Positions 37,253-46,489 of a stretch of 64,000 bases of DNA are shown here, piece by piece. The position numbers and the translations under genes were made by a program. Positions within the stretch are counted from its first letter, which is position 1, and each line of letters starts with the position of its first letter. The stretch lies in NCBI RefSeq assembly GCF_001854125.1, contig NZ_CP017715.1, positions 868,001 through 932,000 on the forward strand. The letters are read 5' to 3'. Under the pieces are notes generated by a model. That model worked only from the letters and a program-made list of their open reading frames with translations, had not been told where the DNA came from and ran no database searches. The DNA comes from Marinobacter salinus. Lineage in GTDB: Bacteria; Pseudomonadota; Gammaproteobacteria; Pseudomonadales; Oleiphilaceae.

Positions 37253-39300
37253 GATTCGTCAAGTATTTCCTGAAATGTTGCTTCATTGATCCGTTTTACG
37301 CCATGCTTTTCGGCCTTGTCCAGTTTGTTGCCGGGGTTTTTGCCGACCACGATAAAATCCGTTTCGTCACTCACGCTGGATGTTGCCCGGGCACCGAGGG
37401 CCTCTACCTGTTCTTTTGCTTCGTCGCGGGTAAATCCATCCAATGACCCGGTGAAGACGAAAGTTTTTCCTGTCAGGGGATGTTCTCTCCGCTTCGGCAT
37501 GGGCTGGATCTTTAATCCGGCATTTTTCAGTCGGTTCAATACGCTCTGGTTCTTTTTGTCCGCAAAGAAATTAGCCACCGATGTGGCAATCTCTTCGCCG
37601 ATACCGGGTATCTGCGCGAATTCCTGCGTTTCAGCGTTAGCCAGTCTGTCCAAAGTGCGGAATTCGGTGGCGAGGACACGTGCTATGTGGCGGCCCACAT
37701 GGCGTATACCCATGGCAAACAGGAAGCGATCGAGGCGCGGCTCTTTGCGCTCCTGAATGGCATTCTGCAACTGGTTCGCGGATTTAGTCGCAAAGCCTTC
37801 CAGATGTTCTATGTCTTTTGCGTCCAGCGTGTAGAGATCAGCAAGATCCTGCACCAGGCCGTGTGTGACCAACTCTGCAGCAGACTTCGCCCCAAGGTGA
37901 TTGATGTCCATGGCATTTCGGGCTGCGTAATGCTGAATTCGGCCGGTCAACTGGGCGGCACAGGATAGTCCCGCTGTACAAAGATAGTATGCGCCCTCTC
38001 GTACGACCCTGGCATCGCATACCGGGCAGTGTTTGGGCATGTGAAACGGCTTACCGCGCTTCTTGCCGGGTTGCTTGATCCGTTCCTTGACTTCTGGAAT
38101 TACATCCCCGGCACGGATAACGCGCACACGATCGCCTCTGCGGATGTCCTTGCGGTGCACCTCATCCTCATTGTGCAAGGTGGCCCGACTCACCGTGACA
38201 CCACCCACATCCACCGGTTGCAACAGCGCGACCGGAGTCAGAATGCCGGTCCGGCCAACCTGTACCACGATATCTTCAACCATGGTGACTTCTTCGCGTG
38301 GCTCGAATTTCCAGGCGAGCGCCCAACGGGGGCTACGTTCGCGCGTACCCAACGCCTCGCGCAGTCCATGGTCGTCTATCTTGATCACGATACCATCGAT
38401 CTCATAGTCGATATCGTCGCGCTGCCCGGCAAGCTTGTGATGGTATTTTTCGATTTGCCCGAAGGTGGAGGCGGTTTTGTTCAATGGACAACTTTTCAAT
38501 CCCCAATGGGACAGCCGTTCCAATATGTCCTGATGAGTCGACGGTAAGTCACCATCACTCGCCAAAATCTCATAAAAAAAGATGTCGAGGGGCTTGTCCG
38601 CTACATGGCGGGATTCGAACTGGCGCATCAAGCCGGCGGCTGCATTGCGGGGATTGGCGAACGGCTCTTCGCCACGTTCCACACGTTGCTTGTTCAAGGC
38701 GGTGAAGCCTTTTTTGGGCATGAAGATTTCACCGCGCACGGCGAGCAAAGCGGGTGTGTTATCCAGGCGCTGTAGCGAAAGGGGGAGCGCACGGATGGTC
38801 TTCAGGTTATGGGAGATATCCTCGCCTACTTCGCCGTTGCCGCGGGTGACCCCATATTCGAAGTGGCCGTGCCCATAGACGACTTCAACGGATAAGCCAT
38901 CGAACTTGGGTTCCAGCATGTATGTGATGGATTTTTTATGTGCCTGTTTGCGCGCCGCTTTCAAAAAAGATTCGATGTCATCCTGTTCGAGCGTGGCCTC
39001 CAAACTGAGTAACGGAGCTTTGTGCTCGATCTTATCCAGCTTGCTGACGGGCTCGGTGCCGACACGGACGGTAGGGGAATCTGGCGTTTTGAGGCTAGAG
39101 AAAGCCGCCTCCAGTGCCTCTAGCCGCTGAAACAGCTTGTCGTATACCGAATCGGAGATTTTCGGCGAATTTTCCACATAGTAGAGATAGTCGTGATAAT
39201 TGATACCCTCGCGCAGGGCGCTGATCTCTTCTGCGGCCTGTTTCTTGTTTAGCGTGTCGACACTTTTGAATCTGGTGTTGGGCTTGTCTTTGAAGTCCAT
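37249..39300 (-). CDS. ligA: NAD-dependent DNA ligase (probably an accessory second copy)
   Basis: A 683-residue LigA. The Ia domain contains YHDYLYYVENSPKISDSVYD near residue 35. The adenylation motif is EPKFDGLSVEVVY with the nucleophilic lysine near residue 130 (KFDG where most LigA have KLDG). TRGNGEVGEDISHNLKTI, a zinc finger (CPVC, later C...C near residues 420-445), helix-hairpin-helix repeats (residues 470-585) and a C-terminal BRCT domain (GKTFVFTGSLDGFTRDEA) follow. It seals nicks using NAD. Because it sits in the accessory block, I infer that the housekeeping ligA is elsewhere. It is the first gene of a ligA-patatin unit with an FNR-type palindrome upstream. Confidence 0.92.
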   Translation of the reverse strand: MDFKDKPNTRFKSVDTLNKKQAAEEISALREGINYHDYLYYVENSPKISDSVYDKLFQRLEALEAAFSSLKTPDSPTVRVGTEPVSKLDKIEHKAPLLSLEATLEQDDIESFLKAARKQAHKKSITYMLEPKFDGLSVEVVYGHGHFEYGVTRGNGEVGEDISHNLKTIRALPLSLQRLDNTPALLAVRGEIFMPKKGFTALNKQRVERGEEPFANPRNAAAGLMRQFESRHVADKPLDIFFYEILASDGDLPSTHQDILERLSHWGLKSCPLNKTASTFGQIEKYHHKLAGQRDDIDYEIDGIVIKIDDHGLREALGTRERSPRWALAWKFEPREEVTMVEDIVVQVGRTGILTPVALLQPVDVGGVTVSRATLHNEDEVHRKDIRRGDRVRVIRAGDVIPEVKERIKQPGKKRGKPFHMPKHCPVCDARVVREGAYYLCTAGLSCAAQLTGRIQHYAARNAMDINHLGAKSAAELVTHGLVQDLADLYTLDAKDIEHLEGFATKSANQLQNAIQERKEPRLDRFLFAMGIRHVGRHIARVLATEFRTLDRLANAETQEFAQIPGIGEEIATSVANFFADKKNQSVLNRLKNAGLKIQPMPKRREHPLTGKTFVFTGSLDGFTRDEAKEQVEALGARATSSVSDETDFIVVGKNPGNKLDKAEKHGVKRINEATFQEILDES

Positions 39301-39361
39301 TGTGAAGCGTCGGTTCAGGAACGAGGAATGGTTCCATCATCATCGGCGGGGAGCATTGGGT

Positions 39362-39379
39362 CATTGATATTTTGCAATG
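39362..39379. promoter_or_regulatory. FNR-type palindrome between ligA and the transaldolase gene
   Basis: CATTGA-TATTTT-GCAATG, one mismatch in the right arm. It sits in the divergent ligA/transaldolase gap, 62 bp from the ligA start and 88 bp from the transaldolase start, so it may serve either or both. A GATGAT -10-like hexamer lies about 32 bp from the centre on the ligA side. Confidence 0.5.
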
Positions 39380-39466
39380 CGTAGAGTGATTCCGGTCAGT
39401 AACTTGACAGTGAAGCGCTAACGCTGGCACAGAATCCGGGTGGAAAAACAGGGATGGAACAACCTG

Positions 39467-40579
39467 ATGACGAAACTTCCCATACTTCATAGCGAATATG
39501 GTCAGTCCATTTGGCTGGATTACATTGATCGGAATCTGTTGCTGAGGGGCGGGCTCGAGGCATTGATCGAACAGGGACTGCGCGGTGTCACCAGCAACCC
39601 CACCATATTCCTCAAGGCGATTAAGGAGAGCGACGATTACGACGACGCGATCCGGGACCTGTTGCAAGCCGATCATGAGATGGATGATGTCACCCTTTAT
39701 CAGTGGCTTACCATCCAGGATGTGCAAATGGCAGCGGATGTCCTTGAGCCTGTCTATGTTAGCAGCGATGGAACAGACGGCTTTGTCAGCCTTGAAGTCT
39801 CTCCCCATCTCGCCTTTGATACCTATGCCACGGTTGAGGCCGCGCGTCATCTGTGGCACTCCGTGGATCGACCGAATCTCATGATCAAGGTGCCTGCGAC
39901 CATGGCGGGTCTGCCGGCAATTGAGCACCTTATTGCCGAGGGCATCAACGTTAATGCAACGTTGTTGTTTTCAGTCGAGCGCTATAAGGCTGTGGCAGAG
40001 GCTTATATGCGAGGGCTCTCGCTGAATCCTCATCCGGAAAAGGTTGCCTCGGTCGCCTCATTTTTTGTCAGCAGGGTGGATACCAAGGTGGATGCTGCCC
40101 TGGACAAAATCGGTACGCCGGAGGCCGAGAGTCTGAAGGGCTGCATCGCCATAGCGAACGCCAAGTCGGCATACCAGTATTTCAGGGAAACAATCGATTC
40201 CGAGCATTACAAGGCACAGCGCCGGCGCGGTGCTCGTCCACAACGACCGCTCTGGGCCAGTACCAGCACCAAGAACCCCAAATACTCGAACGTGCTTTAT
40301 GTAGAGCAGTTGATCGGTGCTGACACGGTGAACACTGTGACACCTGAGACTCTGGATGCATTTCAGGCCGATGGTGAGCTGCGGGGCACACTGGGAAGCG
40401 GCATCAGGACCGCAAAACGGCAACTCGACTCATTGGATGCGCTCGGGATCGACCTGGACCGGATAATGCAGGAGCTGGAGCAAGAAGGGGTTCGAAAGTT
40501 TGCGGATTCCTACGATCAGTTGCTGGCGGCGCTGAAGAATAAACGCCTTTTAGTGGCCAAGCATTACGCAGACAAATGA
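39467..40579 (+). CDS. tal: Transaldolase
   Basis: A 370-residue transaldolase of the longer subfamily found in actinobacteria, cyanobacteria and some proteobacteria. Features are QSIWLDYIDRNLL near residue 12, GVTSNPTIFLKAI near residue 38, the Schiff-base lysine in LMIKVPATMAGL near residue 140, NVNATLLFSVERY and SVASFFVSRVDTKVD. It moves a dihydroxyacetone unit between sugar phosphates in the pentose phosphate pathway. The ATG at 39467 gives the family N-terminus; a GTG 27 bp earlier is less likely. It is followed after 67 bp by PEP synthase, probably in one transcript. Confidence 0.9.
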   Translation: MTKLPILHSEYGQSIWLDYIDRNLLLRGGLEALIEQGLRGVTSNPTIFLKAIKESDDYDDAIRDLLQADHEMDDVTLYQWLTIQDVQMAADVLEPVYVSSDGTDGFVSLEVSPHLAFDTYATVEAARHLWHSVDRPNLMIKVPATMAGLPAIEHLIAEGINVNATLLFSVERYKAVAEAYMRGLSLNPHPEKVASVASFFVSRVDTKVDAALDKIGTPEAESLKGCIAIANAKSAYQYFRETIDSEHYKAQRRRGARPQRPLWASTSTKNPKYSNVLYVEQLIGADTVNTVTPETLDAFQADGELRGTLGSGIRTAKRQLDSLDALGIDLDRIMQELEQEGVRKFADSYDQLLAALKNKRLLVAKHYADK

Positions 40580-40646
40580 TGGACCGCCAAAGCCGGGTAC
40601 CCAACAAGAAGCGCGCCGCCGCCACCACCCCGAAGGAGTTGGACCC

Positions 40647-43070
40647 ATGACAAAGGATGCCAAGTTCGTACGCCCGCTTGCGGACCTGCGTCGGATGGAT
40701 ACCGCTATTGTCGGCGGCAAGAACGCCTCGCTCGGCGAAATGATTGGCGCGCTCCGGGAATCGGGTATCCGCGTGCCGGGTGGATTTGCAACGACGGCTG
40801 ATGCCTATTGGGCTTTCATCAAGGAAAACAGGCTGGCTGAACCGCTCGCCGACGAACTCGGTGCGCTCAAGAAGGACAAGAGCAACCTGGCCGCGATTGG
40901 CAGAGCCGTGCGAAAAATGATACTCGATGCGGAGATCCCGCCCCCGCTGGCCGAGGCGATTCTGCGCGCCTATCACGAGATGGCTGGCCGCAGCGCAGGC
41001 AAGAACGCCAGCGTGGCGGTGCGTAGTAGCGCGACCGCGGAGGACCTGCCCGAGGCAAGCTTCGCCGGCCAGCTCGAAACCTTCCTCAACGTTCGCGGCG
41101 ACAAGGCTTTGCTCGAGGCCTGCAAAAAGTGTTTCGCCTCCCTGTTCACAGACCGGGCCATCATCTATCGGGAAAATCATGGTTTTGACCACATGGAAGT
41201 CGCACTTTCGGTGGGCATTCAGGAAATGGTCCGCTCTGACAAGGCCGGTTCGGGCGTCATGTTCTCCATCGACACTGAAACCGGGTTTCCCCGTACCGTG
41301 CTCGTCGACGGTGCCTGGGGTCTGGGCGAGACTGTGGTGCAGGGCATGGTGGAGCCGGACGAGTATCTGGTTTTCAAACCGTTACTCGAGGATCCTTCGC
41401 TCCGACCGATTATCGCGAAGACCTTGGGTGCCAAGGAGAAAAAGATGGTGTACGCCAGAGGCAGCGACTCCACCTCCAAGCTGGTGGACACAAGCCGGAA
41501 GGAACGCACCTTGTTCGTGTTGGGCGATGACGAAGTCCTGCAGCTCGCCCGCTGGGCCTGTGCCATCGAATCGCACTACGGCCAGCCCATGGATATGGAG
41601 TGGGCGAAGGATGGCGAGTCGGGAGAGCTATTCATCGTGCAGGCCCGCCCCGAAACCGTGCAATCGCGCCGCGAGACCGGCATGCTCAGGAGTTTCCACC
41701 TCAAGCAAAAAGGGAGAGAGCTTGTTCGCGGTCAGGCGATCGGTGACTCCATCGCCTCCGGCGAAGTGTGTCGCCTGAAGAGTGCGAAGGAGATAGGCCA
41801 GTTCAAGGAAGGTGCGGTACTGGTAACGGGGACGACCGATCCGGATTGGGTGCCAATCATGAAGAAGGCTTCGGCGATCGTCACCGACCACGGCGGGCGC
41901 ACCAGTCACGCCGCGATTGTCAGCCGGGAACTGGGCCTGACCGCTATCGTGGGGGGAGGCGATGCAACGAAGGTATTGGAGGATGGCCAGGAGGTTACCG
42001 TCTCCTGCGCCGAGGGCTCGGAGGGGCGGGTCTACGAGGGAATCCTGGATTTCGATGTGCGCGAGATCGCCACGGCAGAGATCCCGAAGACCTATACCCG
42101 CATCATGTTGAATCTGGCGAATCCTTCTGCCGCCCTGCGTTGGTGGAGCCTGCCGGCTGACGGGGTGGGTCTGGCGCGCATGGAGTTCATCATCGGTAAC
42201 CAGATCAAGATCCACCCGATGGCCCTCGTCCGATTCGACGAGCTCTCGGACAAGAAGGCCCGTCGCCTGATCACCGAGCTGACAAAGGGGTATGACGACA
42301 AGTGCGAGTTTTTCGTCGATACCCTCGCCCGCGGCATGGCCTGTATCGCCGCCGCCCGCCACCCTGATCCGGTCATCGTCCGCATGAGCGACTTCAAAAC
42401 CAACGAATACGCGGATCTGATCGGCGGTGGCCAGTTCGAACCCAAGGAGGAAAACCCCATGCTCGGCTGGCGCGGCGCGAGCCGCTATTACAGCGAGGAG
42501 TATCGTGAGGGCTTCGCGCTGGAATGCCGCGCTGTGCGCAGGGCTCGGGAGGAGATAGGCCTGAAGAACATTGTCATCATGATCCCCTTCTGCCGAACGA
42601 TCGACGAAGCGGACAATGTCCTCAAGGTGTTGGCCGATAACGGTCTGGTCCGGGGGCGGGAGGGTCTCGAGATCTATGTTATGGCGGAATTGCCCGCCAA
42701 CGTCTTCCTCGCGGGGGAATTCGCGGAGCGATTCGACGGGTTTTCCATCGGCTCGAATGATCTGACCCAGCTCGTGCTGGGCATCGATCGCGACAGTGAC
42801 CGGCTGAGCGGGCTGTTCGATGAGCAGAACCCGGCGGTGAAATCGGCCATCTCGCAACTACTCACCAGCGCGCGCAAGAGCGGAGTCCACACTGGTCTCT
42901 GTGGCCAGGCACCGAGCGATCACCCCGAGTTCGCCGCCTTCCTGGTGGAGCATGGCATAGAAAGCATCTCCGTGAGTCCGGATAGTTTTCTCAACGTCAA
43001 GACCATCGTTGCCGACGCTGAAGGCAGGCAGAAGAGGGAGCAGGGTAGTACATTGCCACCATCTCCCTGA
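40647..43070 (+). CDS. ppsA: Phosphoenolpyruvate synthase
   Basis: An 807-residue pyruvate,water dikinase. The N-terminal ATP-grasp domain has [15 protein letters not shown] near residue 22 and [20 protein letters not shown] near residue 130. The swivelling phosphohistidine domain has [17 protein letters not shown] near residue 420. The C-terminal PEP barrel has [30 protein letters not shown] and the cysteine in [13 protein letters not shown]. It makes PEP from pyruvate and ATP for gluconeogenesis. AAGGAG precedes the ATG by about 9 nt. A broken phosphoribosyltransferase fragment overlaps its end. The coding sequence looks GC-richer than its neighbours. Confidence 0.95.
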   Translation: MTKDAKFVRPLADLRRMDTAIVGGKNASLGEMIGALRESGIRVPGGFATTADAYWAFIKENRLAEPLADELGALKKDKSNLAAIGRAVRKMILDAEIPPPLAEAILRAYHEMAGRSAGKNASVAVRSSATAEDLPEASFAGQLETFLNVRGDKALLEACKKCFASLFTDRAIIYRENHGFDHMEVALSVGIQEMVRSDKAGSGVMFSIDTETGFPRTVLVDGAWGLGETVVQGMVEPDEYLVFKPLLEDPSLRPIIAKTLGAKEKKMVYARGSDSTSKLVDTSRKERTLFVLGDDEVLQLARWACAIESHYGQPMDMEWAKDGESGELFIVQARPETVQSRRETGMLRSFHLKQKGRELVRGQAIGDSIASGEVCRLKSAKEIGQFKEGAVLVTGTTDPDWVPIMKKASAIVTDHGGRTSHAAIVSRELGLTAIVGGGDATKVLEDGQEVTVSCAEGSEGRVYEGILDFDVREIATAEIPKTYTRIMLNLANPSAALRWWSLPADGVGLARMEFIIGNQIKIHPMALVRFDELSDKKARRLITELTKGYDDKCEFFVDTLARGMACIAAARHPDPVIVRMSDFKTNEYADLIGGGQFEPKEENPMLGWRGASRYYSEEYREGFALECRAVRRAREEIGLKNIVIMIPFCRTIDEADNVLKVLADNGLVRGREGLEIYVMAELPANVFLAGEFAERFDGFSIGSNDLTQLVLGIDRDSDRLSGLFDEQNPAVKSAISQLLTSARKSGVHTGLCGQAPSDHPEFAAFLVEHGIESISVSPDSFLNVKTIVADAEGRQKREQGSTLPPSP

Positions 43071-43345
43071 GTCAGACCCTGGCGAAAGCCATGGAAAATT
43101 ATCGCGATCGTCAAGATCTGCTTGTTCTGGCGCTGCCGCGCGGTGGTGTCCCGGTGGCGTACGAACTGGCCGAGGCATTGCGTGCTCCCATGGACCTGAT
43201 GCTGGTTCGAAAACTGGGTACCCCGGGACAGCGGGAACTGGCCATGGAACAGAAGGAATTGGAGCGCAGGGAGCAGGCCACCGTGGTGGTCGCCCGTCTG
43301 AGCCGGGAATGGTTTACGCGCTACCTCCGTGAGTCACATAGGTGA
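43064..43345 (+). pseudogene. Degenerate phosphoribosyltransferase fragment with internal deletion
   Basis: In frame from about 43064 ([20 protein letters not shown]) the sequence follows the start of the intact phosphoribosyltransferase at 46490: [13 protein letters not shown] and [17 protein letters not shown] are shared. After ELAM it jumps to [10 protein letters not shown], so about 35 residues present in the intact copy are missing, and after [11 protein letters not shown] it diverges and stops at 84 residues from the internal ATG (43091). The PRPP-binding loop (VDDGLATGAS in the intact copy) is absent, so it cannot be an active enzyme. It is a relic next to ppsA. The two copies differ clearly at the DNA level, so this is not a recent duplication. 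Confidence 0.75.
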
Positions 43346-43407
43346 TCGATGCTCGTCGAGAAGATCCACTACCAGTGCTTGAATGCCCTGACCGATGATT
43401 TTTTCTC

Positions 43408-45132
43408 TTAGCCGTCTCGCATCAGTAGCTTTTTCAGCTCTGCAAGTCCGAGGGTGTTGATGACGTCTTTCGCTTCCAGCCAACCGCGGCGGGCCTGGTT
43501 GATACCAAAACGCATGAAATCCAGATCTGAGGTGCTGTGGGAATCGGTGGAGATGGACATTTTCACACCCATCTCCCTGGCCATCATGCAGCGTTCATCC
43601 GTCAGATCCAGTCGATCCGGATGGGCATTGAGCTCCAGGATACACTCGCGTTCACTGGCCGCTTCCATGATTTTTTCCAAATCAACTTCGTAAGGCTCCC
43701 GCTCGTTGATAAGGCGGCCGCTGGGATGAGCCAGAATGTTGAAATAGGGGTTGTCCATGGCGCGCAGGATGCGCTGAGTCTGTTTGCTTCGTGACAGATT
43801 GAACTTGTAGTGCACGGCGCAGACGGTGAAGTCCAGTTCCTTGAGTACGCTGTCCGGAAGGTCCAGGGAGCCATTCTCGAGGATATCCAGTTCGATCGAC
43901 TTGAGCAGCACTATGCCGTCGAGCCTTTCGTTCAGTTTGTCGATTTCCTTGATCTGTTCGAGCAAGCGTTTCTTGTCCAGGCCATGGGCGACGGTCACAT
44001 GTCTGGAATGGTCATTAATGGACAGGTATTCGTAGCCGCATTCGACCCCTGCTTTCGCCATCTGCTTCAGGCTATGATGCCCATCGCTTGCGTTACTGTG
44101 GCAGTGCAGGTCCCCGCGGATATCTTCCAGGCGGATCAGTTCAGGCAAACGGTCGTCCCGGGCCGCCTCAATTTCACCGCGGTTTTCGCGCAATTCGGGC
44201 GGGATGTAAGGCAATCCGACTTGCTCATAGACCTCCTCCTCGGTTCTTCCGGCGATGCGCTCGTCGTCTCGAAAGACCCCATATTCGTTAATCTTGTAGC
44301 CTTTTTTGACGCCAAGCTTGCGCACGGCAATGTTGTGGGCTTTGGAGCCAGTGAAGTAGTGCAGGGCAGCCCCATAGCTTACCTGTGGCACAACACGCAA
44401 ATCGACCTGCATGCCGGAACGTAGGTGCACTGTGCAGCGGGTCTTGCCTTTGGAGACTACCTCGTCCACTTCGTCGTAATCGCTGAACCGGTCCATCACC
44501 GGGGAGTTCCGGCTGGTGGTAACCAGGATGTCCAGGTCGCCCACCGTCTCCATTCGGCGTCGGTAGCTGCCGGCGACGATGACATCCTTGACGCCCTCGG
44601 TATTTCTCAAATAGTCGACCAGGGTAGCGGCGATCTCCTCGGCCTCTGTCAGCCTGGTGCGAGGTGCCTCCCCGGCGAAATGCTCCACCCGCTCGCGTAT
44701 ACGCTGCTCGGTCTTCCGGCCAAAGCCCTTGAGCTCGCGGATCTTCCCACTGAGGGCGGCGCGTTTTAGGTCGTCAAGGCTCTTTATCCTGAGCTCTTTG
44801 TAGAGGGTCTTTACCCGCTTGGGGCCAAGGCCCTCGATCTTCATCAGATCGCTCAATGCCGAGGGGGTACGCGATTCGATCTCCTCCAGCAACGGAAGCT
44901 TGCCTGTCTCCACGATAACCTTGATCTTTTCCGCCAGGTCCTCGCCGATGTCGGGAAGTGTCGAAAGATCCTTCTTCTGATTCAGCAGGTCGTGCATGCT
45001 CTTGCCGCAACTGCGAACCGTGCGTGCCCCATTGCGGTAGGCGCGCACCCGGAACGGATTGGCGTCCTCAATCTCCAGCAGATCGGCGAGTTCCTCGAAG
45101 ATGTCGGCGATTTCATTGTTGTGAACTGGCAT
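43408..45132 (-). CDS. polX: DNA polymerase/3'-5' exonuclease PolX
   Basis: A 574-residue family X polymerase with a PHP domain. The N-terminal helix-hairpin-helix part has IADIFEELADLLEIEDANPFRVRAYR and IEGLGPKRVKTLYKELRI. The polymerase palm has VAGSYRRRMETVGDLDILV with two metal aspartates near residue 195. The PHP nuclease domain, about residues 335-570, has DLHCHSNASDGHHS, SINDHSRH, LELNAHPDRLDL and STDSHSTSDLDFMRFG. It fills short gaps and can trim 3' ends in base-excision repair. It lies 42 bp downstream of dodecin and probably shares its promoter; an NAD ligase is encoded nearby. Confidence 0.94.
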   Translation of the reverse strand: MPVHNNEIADIFEELADLLEIEDANPFRVRAYRNGARTVRSCGKSMHDLLNQKKDLSTLPDIGEDLAEKIKVIVETGKLPLLEEIESRTPSALSDLMKIEGLGPKRVKTLYKELRIKSLDDLKRAALSGKIRELKGFGRKTEQRIRERVEHFAGEAPRTRLTEAEEIAATLVDYLRNTEGVKDVIVAGSYRRRMETVGDLDILVTTSRNSPVMDRFSDYDEVDEVVSKGKTRCTVHLRSGMQVDLRVVPQVSYGAALHYFTGSKAHNIAVRKLGVKKGYKINEYGVFRDDERIAGRTEEEVYEQVGLPYIPPELRENRGEIEAARDDRLPELIRLEDIRGDLHCHSNASDGHHSLKQMAKAGVECGYEYLSINDHSRHVTVAHGLDKKRLLEQIKEIDKLNERLDGIVLLKSIELDILENGSLDLPDSVLKELDFTVCAVHYKFNLSRSKQTQRILRAMDNPYFNILAHPSGRLINEREPYEVDLEKIMEAASERECILELNAHPDRLDLTDERCMMAREMGVKMSISTDSHSTSDLDFMRFGINQARRGWLEAKDVINTLGLAELKKLLMRDG

Positions 45133-45144
45133 TGGAAGTCGGGC

Positions 45145-45164
45145 CCCACCCGTTCAAGGGTGGG
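45145..45164 (-). other. Hairpin between dodecin and polX
   Basis: CCCACCC-GTTCAA-GGGTGGG, a 7-bp perfect stem with a 6-nt loop (20 bp in all). No T-run follows on the minus strand, so it is more likely an mRNA-stabilising or partial-attenuation structure than a full terminator. Confidence 0.4.
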
Positions 45165-45174
45165 AAACGGACTG

Positions 45175-45375
45175 CTAATCAAGCTCGAAGGATATCTTGG
45201 CGTTTATTCGGTATTCGGTGATCCTGTTGTTCTCCACCTTGGCCTCCATTTCCTTTATGTAGACAGACTTGATGTTGTTCAGGCTTTTTGAGGCCTTGAT
45301 GATGGCCTCGTTGGCAGCATCCTCCCAGCTCTTCTCTGATTGGGAAAGGATCTCGATGACTTTAAGGGTCGCCAT
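45175..45375 (-). CDS. Dodecin (flavin-binding protein)
   Basis: A 66-residue dodecin: MATLKVIEILSQSEKSWEDA, then AIIKASKSLNNIKSVYIKEM and a beta-strand end ITEYRINAKISFELD. Dodecins form hollow dodecamers that store flavin and quench its photoreactivity. The ATG at 45375 has an AAGGAG site 6 nt upstream (in AATAAGGAGAAATTC). An FNR-type palindrome is 84 bp upstream with a -10-like hexamer at class II distance. It probably leads a dodecin-polX transcript. Confidence 0.93.
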   Translation of the reverse strand: MATLKVIEILSQSEKSWEDAANEAIIKASKSLNNIKSVYIKEMEAKVENNRITEYRINAKISFELD

Positions 45376-45433
45376 GAATTTCTCCTTATTTATTTGATTC
45401 TCGGTGCGCTCTTGTTTCCACCTGGTAAAATTA

Positions 45434-45476
45434 ATGCTAAAGGTTATGGGGTGGATGTCATTGATAAATTTCAATG
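45434..45476 (-). promoter_or_regulatory. FNR-type palindrome and -10 box upstream of dodecin
   Basis: The palindrome CATTGA-TAAATT-TCAATG is at 45459-45476 with perfect 6-bp arms; its core TTGAT-N4-TTCAA is close to the FNR consensus. On the minus strand TAGCAT at 45434-45439 is centred 31 bp from the palindrome centre, the spacing of a class II (about -41.5) FNR promoter. The predicted start near 45427 gives a leader of about 50 nt. The palindrome also lies upstream of the Crp/Fnr gene on the other side. Confidence 0.7.
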
Positions 45477-45535
45477 AGCAAAGGAGGCGCTTGCCCATGC
45501 CCAAGATGACTCGGTTGCAAGTGGTGATGTGGTCA

Positions 45536-45564
45536 TTGACACTTGGAGGGAGTTGTAATATCTA
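45536..45564 (+). promoter_or_regulatory. Possible sigma-70 promoter of the Crp/Fnr regulator
   Basis: A perfect TTGACA at 45536-45541, a 17-bp spacer and a poor TATCTA at 45559-45564 (TAATAT overlaps it with a 14-bp spacer). The -35 lies in CATTGACA, which is also a half-site of the repeated palindrome, so self-regulation at this point is conceivable. A 6-bp CTGCCT/AGGCAG hairpin follows at 45572-45592. Confidence 0.4.
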
Positions 45565-45667
45565 AATAACGCTGCCTGCGGTTTAAAGGCAGAATTAAAA
45601 GGAATTCTCATGCAAGCGGTGCGCACTCTTGGCAGAGTCTGCTCCGGCACCAGTGAGGACGTGGCTT

Positions 45668-46384
45668 ATGCCAACATGGAAGAGAGAAAGCGACGGCTTC
45701 AACGGCAATATTGCCAATGTCGCTGTCAGAAATCTGGTTCGCAACGAATCCAGTGGATTTTCATTCCCGGACACCCTCAAAGGAAGCAAGAAAAGGCGCT
45801 TTTCCTCAAAGGAAATCATCTATCGCCAAAACGACCGCGTTGACAGGGTGTTCATGATCCTCAGCGGCATGGTGGAGCTGCTCAGTTATTTACCCAACGG
45901 ACGCGCGCGAATCGTCAGGCTGCATAGCCATAACCACTGGCTCGGCCTTGAAGGATCAGTAGGCCCGTTCTACGAGCATACAGCCATCGCAGTGGATAAC
46001 GTCGAGGTGGCTTATATTTCGTTGGAAAAGTTCTTCGCTCTTGAGTGGGAAAACCCGCACCAGTACTGTCAGATTCTGAAACAGGGGTATAAGTACCTGG
46101 CTCAGGCAGATCGATGGATTGCTGATTTTTCTACCGGCGGTATTAAATCTCGCGTGGCGCGTTTGGTCGCTTTTCTGGCAAAGCTCGAATATGGCGAATC
46201 GTCTACCAGGGTCGAGTTGTTAACCGTTCATGAGATGGCGGATATTTTAGGCGTAACACCAGAGAGCGTGAGCCGTATTCTCGCCGAGTTCAAGCGTACG
46301 CATACCTTGCACAGACTGGAGAGTCATTCGGACGGACTGTACGAAATTGATTCGTATCGTTTACAGCAGGATGCGCGACAATAG
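45668..46384 (+). CDS. Crp/Fnr family transcriptional regulator with FNR-type recognition helix
   Basis: A 238-residue regulator. The cyclic-nucleotide-like sensor domain, about residues 40-150, has KEIIYRQNDRVDRVFMILSG, MVELLSYLPNGRARIVRL and a beta-roll glycine-rich turn. A dimerisation helix follows, then a winged helix with MADILGVTPESVSRILAEF near residue 200. In the recognition helix E, S and R occupy the positions of Glu209, Ser212 and Arg213 of E. coli FNR, so TTGA half-sites are expected. There is no N-terminal cysteine cluster (only one Cys, in YCQIL), so an FNR-type 4Fe-4S oxygen sensor is excluded. I prefer the ATG at 45668, with GAGG 9 nt upstream, over a TTG at 45629. It is the natural candidate reader of the palindromes in this block. 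Confidence 0.88.
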   Translation: MPTWKRESDGFNGNIANVAVRNLVRNESSGFSFPDTLKGSKKRRFSSKEIIYRQNDRVDRVFMILSGMVELLSYLPNGRARIVRLHSHNHWLGLEGSVGPFYEHTAIAVDNVEVAYISLEKFFALEWENPHQYCQILKQGYKYLAQADRWIADFSTGGIKSRVARLVAFLAKLEYGESSTRVELLTVHEMADILGVTPESVSRILAEFKRTHTLHRLESHSDGLYEIDSYRLQQDARQ

Positions 46385-46410
46385 GCCTGGATCTGAAGGC
46401 CTGAAGTAGG

Positions 46411-46428
46411 CATTGACGAATTTCAATG
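46411..46428. promoter_or_regulatory. FNR-type palindrome upstream of the phosphoribosyltransferase operon
   Basis: CATTGA-CGAATT-TCAATG, perfect arms, 27 bp after the Crp/Fnr stop and 61 bp before the phosphoribosyltransferase start. The best -10 at class II distance is poor (CAGGCT at 46449-46454). Confidence 0.65.
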
Positions 46429-46489
46429 ACTCCCGCATCAATCCCACGCAGGCTGAAAAGAAAAACAGGAGGGGGAAACCGCGCAACGT

